From Candolleomyces eurysporus (lineage: Eukaryota; Basidiomycota; Agaricomycetes; Agaricales; Psathyrellaceae), in contig JANBPK010000777.1 in the NCBI GenBank assembly GCA_027579435.1, positions 1 through 64,000 on the forward strand: a DNA stretch of 64,000 nucleotides, read 5' to 3'. Positions 57,905 through 64,000 of the stretch are shown here, piece after piece (position 1 is the stretch's first letter; every line of letters begins with the position of its first letter). The position numbers and the translations under genes were made by a program. Below the pieces are notes generated by a model. It was not told the DNA's origin, made no database searches, and saw only the letters and a list, made by a program, of their open reading frames with translations.

Positions 57905-58511
57905 GGGATCGAGGTAGAGAACAATGTGGTGCTTTGAATGGGGCAGAGGGGGATGGGGAGGGAGCTGGTGTATTCTTCTAATGCACCGAGTGTGGTATTT
58001 ATACGGTCAAAACATCTTGTTCAACGTTTATCGTGAGGTTCTGTTTGTTCGAATCTCAATGAGGAACGATCAGTGGACGCAGTAATATAGATTGCTTCAA
58101 CAACAAGCTCTACTCCCAGATGGTCTTTTTCAGGCTCTGTTCGGTTATTCTCTGCGCCTGATTCAGGCTTAACATTGATGTACGCCGCCGCAACTTGGAT
58201 CTTATGATATCAGCGGTCATTTGGAATTGTGCCATGATCCGCTGTTAATAACCAGCCAGCTGAATGGTTTGTCGTTCCAGTTGTAACGAATCGTCGCCGC
58301 ACTTCTCCCTGTGCAGTCCAATATATGGCGATGAGAGATATGTTTGGAACGGACGAGCTGACCCAACGTGGTCCTCGACCTCGCAAACATATTTGTTTTG
58401 CTCCATTAACTCAATCCAAATTCACTTTCAATCAAGATCTAGCAATATATCATACACAACAATAAGACTACCGATGGGAATAAGTGGACACTCCGTCGCT
58501 CTCAAAGCAAT
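57905..58511. other. Upstream region of the large family gene
   Basis: Contains, on the minus strand, a TATAAATA box (plus-strand 57994-58003) about 95 bp before the large gene, with TGCACCG next to it at 57982. No other feature. Confidence 0.5.
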
Positions 58512-58992
58512 TCAGACTTTCATTGCACCAAATTGGTGCTTCACGTGCAATTCAGCTGAGGAATTTTGTTGTGCTTTGATTGACGCCGACTTCGGGTGGA
58601 GATCAGGAAGATCCCACAAATAGAAAAGATCCCGCTGGAGGCGAGACTTGAGGGTGGAGACACGAGCTTCTGGTGAGGACCGGAGCTCAGTGGATCCAGC
58701 AAAGGCATGCCATTTAATGGTAGTGGTGACGCGCTGCGATACAAGGAATGAAAATGGGGGATGCAGAGTCAGCTGAGCGCTTACTTACTTCCTTATACAA
58801 TGCTAATATAGCATTGGCATCCATCCCCTCCCGCGCCGGAGGCATCCCGTAAACCATAACCCATTCTCGAAAGAACATTTCCAAATATTCTCGCCCTCGC
58901 CATCCTGTGTGGCCCACACAGAGATATTCAATTGCGGCGAGTCGGAGGTAGATGGATTGTTTTGGCGTCCAACCAGGGCGGATTTTGGGCAT
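58512..58992 (-). CDS. Small protein related to the N-terminus of the large family
   Basis: Exons 58992-58789 and 58733-58512 give 141 residues: MPKIRPGWTPKQSIYLRLAA, GREYLEMFFREWVMVYGMPP, then VTTTIKWHAFAGSTELRSSP and RLQRDLFYLWDLPDLHPKSA. The first 50 residues follow the same pattern as the N-terminus of the adjacent large gene (Trp-Thr-Pro, aromatic-Leu helix, FF-REW), so it may be a truncated copy. The stop codon lies beside the short palindrome GCACCAAATTGGTGC (58525-58539). Whether the protein is made is unknown. Confidence 0.5.
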
Positions 58993-59428
58993 CGTACGTT
59001 AAACAGTGGCGGTGTGTCGGATGGCTGCGTGAGCTATGATGGAAGTTATATGAATTATTTAGGGACTCCTGGAATGAGCTTCCATTATTGTGTCTTGCAC
59101 CGTGAATCATGAAATCCGAGATGGCGATATGACACGAATAAATTGGGATAGCGAAAAAGCAAAAATAAGCAAAGACCTTGCGCAGTGACGCGGTGGCGGC
59201 AATGTTGGTTAGTTGAGCAGCCCGTAATAATGGTGCACCTCAAACTTGTGCCTCGGGTCTTGATGCACCACAGAAATGAATCGAATTACCCTTAACATAG
59301 ATAGGAAAATTCCGCATGAGCAATGTAAGTTGGGATTTATGATATTCAATCTCTCCGCTGCACAGTCAACCGGCTTCTGATTTAAATTTACAACCTAATT
59401 CTGCTGACATCGTCTGTCGTACAACATG

Positions 59429-60502
59429 CTAACAACGGCGTAAGGACCCTTGAGCGTGGCGAGTCGGCTTGAGAGAGCTGGCTGGCCTCAATGAATACCG
59501 GGAAGGTTTCACCCCCACGGGAGCAGCAGTGGCTGGACACGCACTATCGGTAGCAGCTGGAGCAGCACTTTCATTGCCAAACTCCAAGGCTGTGCCTTCA
59601 AGTTGCTCGGGAGAAGTTGAGTTGGTCGTCCTCACATCAAGGCCACAGGCTGTGAGTGACATCCGACTTGTTGAACATAGTATTTCAGCCTTTCGTCAAC
59701 CATAAGAGAAATATATAACTTACATTGCTTTGGCAATGTCAGCTGGGGCAATTTGGGGCTCCTTCTTCCCGAAATTGCGCGGATCATAAGGTATGTCGCC
59801 AAAATCAGAACCAATGGGTCCGAACAACATTGGGCAGTATGAACAGCGTGCAACGCTGTGTGCCCTCTTATAAGTGACAGGGATCTCGACATCAGGCGGA
59901 GGCGCAATTTATGTAAGTTCCGTGAATCTAATGTACAAGCGGCAGATATTTCGACTCAGTGTACGAAGGTTCAAAAGACCGAGCACCCAAATCCTTCTTG
60001 GTCGGTGCTCACAGCTTTCGTTCTGGTGTCCTCCGAGCCGGCTTTCACGTAGTGGGCTCTGTAATTGAATCCTGGGGGGGCCTGGTTGCCACCGTCCTCG
60101 ACGCTGTTGGCTGGGTTGTTGAAAGGAACAAAGACTTCGAGGTGGAGGGTCTCATCGCCCGGTTCCCGTGAGATCACCGTGTCACCTTGGAATACATAGG
60201 ATTCCACTCGGTTCTCTGTGATCACCCTAACCGCCGCCGGGTTTGTAGTGGAGATATGGCATCCAGGAGGAGATGTGGTATCAGGCTATGATTAATGTAG
60301 AAATGTCAACGAGAAATGAAGTACTGCATAGGTCGTGGAATCGTACCTTGCCCTTCTCGTCCGCGGCGGGATATGCTCCCCCAAATTGGCTGTCAACGAT
60401 GGACACTACGCCGGCTGCAGGCATGGCTGTGTTGGTGTGTGAGTTGGGAGGCCAGCGGTGAGATTGTGGGTCGTTGATATTTAAATCCAACTGGTGCCTC
60501 AT
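59429..60502 (-). CDS. Uncertain gene, unknown function
   Basis: Three coding-like blocks on the minus strand. 60502-60347 encodes MRHQLDLNINDPQSHRWPPN onward. 60297-59971 encodes PDTTSPPGCHISTTNPAAVR, ESYVFQGDTVISREPGDETL and NNPANSVEDGGNQAPPGFNY. 59900-59429 encodes HSVARCSYCPMLFGPIGSDF and PRNFGKKEPQIAPADIAKA, then, across an intron, RMSLTACGLDVRTTNSTSPE to the stop. The first junction is clean (AAG|GTACGA to ATAG|CCT). The second is unresolved because every acceptor I tried leaves a stop. No family recognised. It lies within the repeat-rich island and may be damaged. Confidence 0.35.
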
Positions 60503-62625
60503 TCCCGGTGTGGTTGACGTACATTTAGACTGGGAAGCCCGAGGAATCGAGGGTGGAACGGGCACGCCTTTCCAACAGGGCCTGCTTTGACACCTCACTT
60601 CCTAAAACAATCATGAAAGCTGTACGAAAATTCCACGATCCCGTACACGTCGATCCAAAATCGACCCTGAGTTGCGAATTACCGAAACCAGCGGCATTCG
60701 ACCTCTCACCTGCATGCGACCCTGTTACCTGTTTGGTCAAATGGACAGTGGAGCAATTGGTACACGTAAAACTGTCGTACAGAAAGCTTAACCAGCTGCG
60801 CACACCATGAGTTTGACAAGGTCAATTGAGCTCAATTTGGTATCGTTTCCCAAACAGCTGGAGCCCGCTGAAGCTAGCTCACCTGACGGTTGTTCCGCCC
60901 GTCACCCTTGTTCTACTGTAAACGAAGTCGCAGCATCCGAAGAGGGCAGGTTCTAGGAGTAATTACCGTCATTTTGATGTGCGGAGCCGAGCCAGGGCAA
61001 CCCGCTTCAGGACAACGGAACGGACATCGCAAGCGGCGGAACGGACATCAAATTCAGCCAATGAGAGCCTGTTTAAATGTTCGCTGAATTGAAGAAAAGA
61101 CATAGATTGCAAAATAGCAAAGGACTGTGCTGCCCGATAACGAAAAGAAACATCGGAAAAGGCTACTCTAGAAGCCTTTTCTTCTGATCTGTTTTTCGGA
61201 TCCTCAAAATGTGTTTTCTAGTTCAGGCACCTCAAAAGTTGCGAAAATTGCCCAAAGTTACATATTACACTCTAGACCGCAAGTCAGGTTTTGACTTGCG
61301 CTCTTGTACAAACGCAGTTCAACCTCAGTGACACATACCACTTCCTTCTATACGCTCATAGGAGTGCATTGATCGGTTCAACTTGGAAACACGGGGCCTT
61401 ACGACTCGCCAAAAGTTAGTTTATGTGCTGATCACTATTTAGAGATGATCGCAAATATGTGTTCTTACATTGGATTCTGGGGCGGGGTTGTAATCTCAGA
61501 GCATTAAGGAGCATTTCAGAACGTCTGTAAGGCAAAATATGAAGCTCTATTCCAAGCCATGTTACAACAGGGGCTGTGAATGGCCGTTTGGTAGGGGTCC
61601 TGGAATAAATGGAATCTGACGAGCTGTGCTGTTGTGGGCGGTTGAATCTGTCCATTAAAGTGTCTACCTGGCTCCCAGAGTGTTCAAGACACTGAAAATA
61701 TATGTTACGTCAATAGCCACACAAAGACTTTTGCAAAAATTCTTATATGCGTCTGCAAACAACCTTCCTAGTCACGAGAATGACTATTCCAGAGTATCGG
61801 CGGCAGTTCAAGACGTCAGGTTTGCTAGTTGAGAAGCTCCTGCTGCTATAAAGAAAATATAGCCACCTCAGCAAGTTGCGCCAACACATGAAGCCTAGAG
61901 GGAGCATCCCAGATGAGTTTAGGACTTGGCAGAAAACAACGTTCGGTGATGACGTCACTCTGGCCTCGCCCCGACAAGCCATCGCGGCCCGAGGCCTCCC
62001 GAGTTCGGAGTATTTCGAGGTGCACATTGGCCAAACTCTTCTTTCATGGCTTCAACAACGGTCGTACATGAGCGCCACATAGATTGTGATACCCAGGCAA
62101 GTAAATGCAGCAGCAGAGTAAGCTGAGGACGGCAGAGGACATATCATCAACAACATAATTAGACAGTCCTGAGCGGAGCACCAGACCAGGGCGGATCGTT
62201 GATGCTGCTGATTGCTGTCGTCGGCTCAGTGACGTAGCCAGCGTGCAGCAAAACCTCACAGAGCAGCCACCAAAGGTCCCTCAGTAAGAATCCGGCAATG
62301 GTGGGAGCGGCGGTGGGATCAGCATGTCGTCAGTGGCAGTAGGCAGTGACCATGGCTCAGGGTGGTGGAAAGAGGGAGGTCGTGGTGCAAGGTACAGTGC
62401 GGTCGTGGTGTAAGGTCAGGCACCGTTGCTTAGAGCTGATGACAGTGAATTACGGGACACATCAAATGATGTGCCAATTCGGAGCTCCAATTTCGAACAT
62501 CCAGCAGTTGACTTGCCCTACCGTCCCAAGTCCCATTCGCAATCACCCTATTTGATTCGATATTCATATTTCATATTTTGACATTTATAAAGAGACAGCC
62601 CTCCAGACTTTGCTTCAATCCAGCT
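60503..62625. other. Intergenic, 2.1 kb with two hairpins and TGGTGCA words
   Basis: No gene. Two small perfect inverted repeats lie at 61156-61181 and 61278-61300. GTGGTGCAA (62382) and GTGGTGTAA (62405) lie 220-245 bp upstream of the next start, and a TTTATAAA-like TATA box (62584-62590) is 36 bp before it. Confidence 0.5.
61278..61300. repeat. 9-bp inverted repeat with 5-nt loop
   Basis: CGCAAGTCA-GGTTT-TGACTTGCG, exact arms. A second hairpin, GGAAAAGGCT-like (GAAAAGGCT ... AGCCTTTTC), lies 97 bp upstream at 61156-61181. Both sit in gene-free sequence. Confidence 0.7.
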
Positions 62626-63090
62626 ATGTCTCGCCCCGCCGTTGTAAGTGACGCATCTCTAGCTAATCCCAACGCTCATATTTTCAGTTCAAGTCTTGGT
62701 TTCCCCGTGCTCAGCGTGCATGGCTTGACCAGCACACCCATAACTATTACCGCGCCATTCAAGCAAACACTGTTGTGCCCTTTGTGATATCCGTCACCGA
62801 GAGATTTCTGACAGAATTCCCCCTACGACGAGCCCGCAGATTGACCAACAATTCGATGACCCATAAGGAGAGGGTTAAGACCATACGGATTGTGAGTTGT
62901 CTCTATATGACCATTCTTTTGCTGATATCTGTTACAGAGAATCCGTGCCTATTTGTCGCTCACTGTGGTCCTGGATTCAGCCGAAGACTCAGCTGGTGCT
63001 ATCACTCCCGATTGTTTGCCTGCCGTGTCTGGATCCTTGGATCAGCTGATTCATTACTACTCTCACATCTTCGACACTCATTCTCTTTGA
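62626..63090 (+). CDS. Small protein related to the N-terminus of the large family
   Basis: Exons 62626-62643, 62688-62891 and 62938-63090 give 124 residues. Sequence: MSRPAVFKSWFPRAQRAWLD, HNYYRAIQANTVVPFVISVT, ERFLTEFPLRRARRLTNNSM then MTHKERVKTIR, and a C-terminal helix GSLDQLIHYYSHIFDTHSL. The SW-x4-QRAWLDxH ... FVxxVTERFLTEFP pattern parallels SWASTPQAAFLSSYLP ... FWDKVNAEYLERWP of the large protein at 54.7-57.9 kb, so this is probably a truncated relative. A TATA box lies 36 bp upstream, and TGGTGCA motifs about 220-245 bp upstream. It ends 24 bp from the stop of the convergent gene on the other strand. Confidence 0.55.
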
Positions 63091-63114
63091 TACGAAAATG
63101 TAATTCTGTAAATT

Positions 63115-63865
63115 TTATTGGAAATGACTGAGTTGTTCTCGGATAGAGTCAAGAAGTAGGTCCAGTCCCTCCACTAAGCATGCCATATCCGCCACCAGCC
63201 ATGTAAGGCGACGAGAAAACCACAGTTGGTTCTGAAAGGTAATGAATTCCGTGGGAAGCTCATCACCGTACTCGCGTTTTTCGATATCGAACTGTTTCCA
63301 GTGCTTTGTCAAATCTTGATATAATTTGGAGAGTTCGGAGGCGAGGGAGGCCCGATCGCGACTAGCCGCTTGATTGACCCACTTGGTTTGTTCTGAAATG
63401 TAAGTACGAGAGACATAGCCATGGAATGCTGCCGATATTTTCGGCCATTCCTTCTCAAATGATGCATAATTAATGATATGGGAAGGGTATGGTGGGTGGC
63501 CAAGCATCGTTTGGAAATCGGTGTCGGTGAGAACGATGCCGGGAAGTTTGAGTGGTGCTGCAGAGATTGAATGATGCACAAATAGGTGCTTTTCAAGGCT
63601 GTCCTCCGATATTTCCTCCGATGCGAGCGCTACCACGACATCTGAAAGCTCAGGGACCACTATGACTTTCTTTCGTGCATATGCCCTGCGGTTCTCCTTG
63701 CGACGAGCCTCCTTCGCCCTAGGGTTAGTTCATGGTCAGTCCGATTTCACCTGAAGATGAATTTATAAGTTGAGCATACCCTGGTCTCAAGCTTCGCTGG
63801 AAGCGCTGCTCACAGCGCACGGCTTTGCGCTGTTCCTCGGTTCGGTACTTGATAGTTCGTCCCAT
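63115..63865 (-). CDS. Unknown helical protein with basic N-terminus
   Basis: Exons 63865-63780 and 63718-63115 close in frame at 229 residues. The N-terminus MGRTIKYRTEEQRKAVRCEQ followed by RRKENRRAYARKK is strongly basic and resembles nucleic-acid-binding or nuclear-targeting starts common in transposon-associated basidiomycete genes. The rest is helical: LEKHLFVHHSISAAPLKLPG, FEKEWPKISAAFHGYVSRTY, SLASELSKLYQDLTKHWKQF and WLVADMACLVEGLDLLLDSI. No domain recognised. A GTGGTGCATCAC motif and a minus-strand TATAAG lie within 60 bp upstream (63898-63922). Likely expressed given clean splicing and long frame. Confidence 0.6.
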
Positions 63866-64000
63866 TTTTGAATAACTCAATGTTTCTAGTCGGAGCGCTT
63901 ATATGCAGTTGTGGTGCATCACATATGATCCGACCGAACATGGAGATCCTGCTATCAATTCGGCAGTACCTGACGCTTCCTCTCTCAAACTCTCCCTTCT

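Overview
This window is nuclear DNA from a filamentous basidiomycete, most likely an Agaricomycete. Its genes have many 45-90 nt introns. Several belong to families expanded in that class: a DUF6533-type membrane protein, F-box/LRR proteins, CBM19-like secreted proteins, and a transposon-like multi-copy family. One fungal-type intron-containing tRNA-Tyr-like gene is also present. The exact species cannot be named from the sequence. Where exon boundaries are given they come from manual splicing, with reading-frame closure used as a check.

Layout. 0.5-3.05 kb: a decayed gene with in-frame stops and a broken splice donor. 3.8-7.5 kb: gene-poor, with a 160-bp purine-rich duplication and a 43-bp minisatellite. 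8.1-11.0 kb: two tandem protein kinases. 11.8-14.2 kb (-): conserved unknown gene A. 14.8-16.0 kb (+): a protein combining a PARP-type zinc finger with a RING finger. 16.6-18.3 kb (-) and 19.0-21.4 kb (+): divergent iron permease FTR1 and ferroxidase FET3, whose shared promoter holds two ATCTGATAA sites. 21.7-23.3 kb (-): DUF6533 membrane protein. 24.9-26.1 kb (+): F-box protein. 26.2-28.6 kb (-): gene B, paralogue of gene A. 28.9-29.8 kb (-): VPS28. 30.2-31.4 kb (+): CBM19-like secreted protein. 32.8-34.3 kb (-): second F-box protein. 34.3-38.3 kb: gene-poor, with a tRNA-Tyr-like sequence. 38.4-41.0 kb (-): MFS anion:cation symporter. 42.4-43.0 kb (-): ribosomal protein eS26. 44.0-45.1 kb (+): second CBM19-like protein. 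45.9-47.6 kb (-): D-amino-acid oxidase. 49.8-51.0 kb (+): multi-pass membrane protein.

From 51.7 kb to the right end the character changes. There are nested short repeats, a 1.3-kb array of about 19 units built on the palindrome TGGTGCAT-N5-ATGCACCA, further tandem repeats, and then one long and several short genes. At least three of these share an N-terminal domain of a multi-copy basidiomycete family. TGGTGCA-like motifs recur just upstream of these genes, so the island may be one mobile or coordinately regulated unit.

Functionally the clearest module is reductive high-affinity iron uptake: FET3 oxidises Fe(II) and FTR1 imports the Fe(III). Housekeeping genes (VPS28, eS26) are mixed with four pairs of duplicated accessory genes (kinases, A/B, F-box, CBM19-like). 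Eleven single N characters lie in or beside homopolymer runs. In four genes, removing the N restores a coding length divisible by three, so these look like assembly artefacts rather than real frameshifts.
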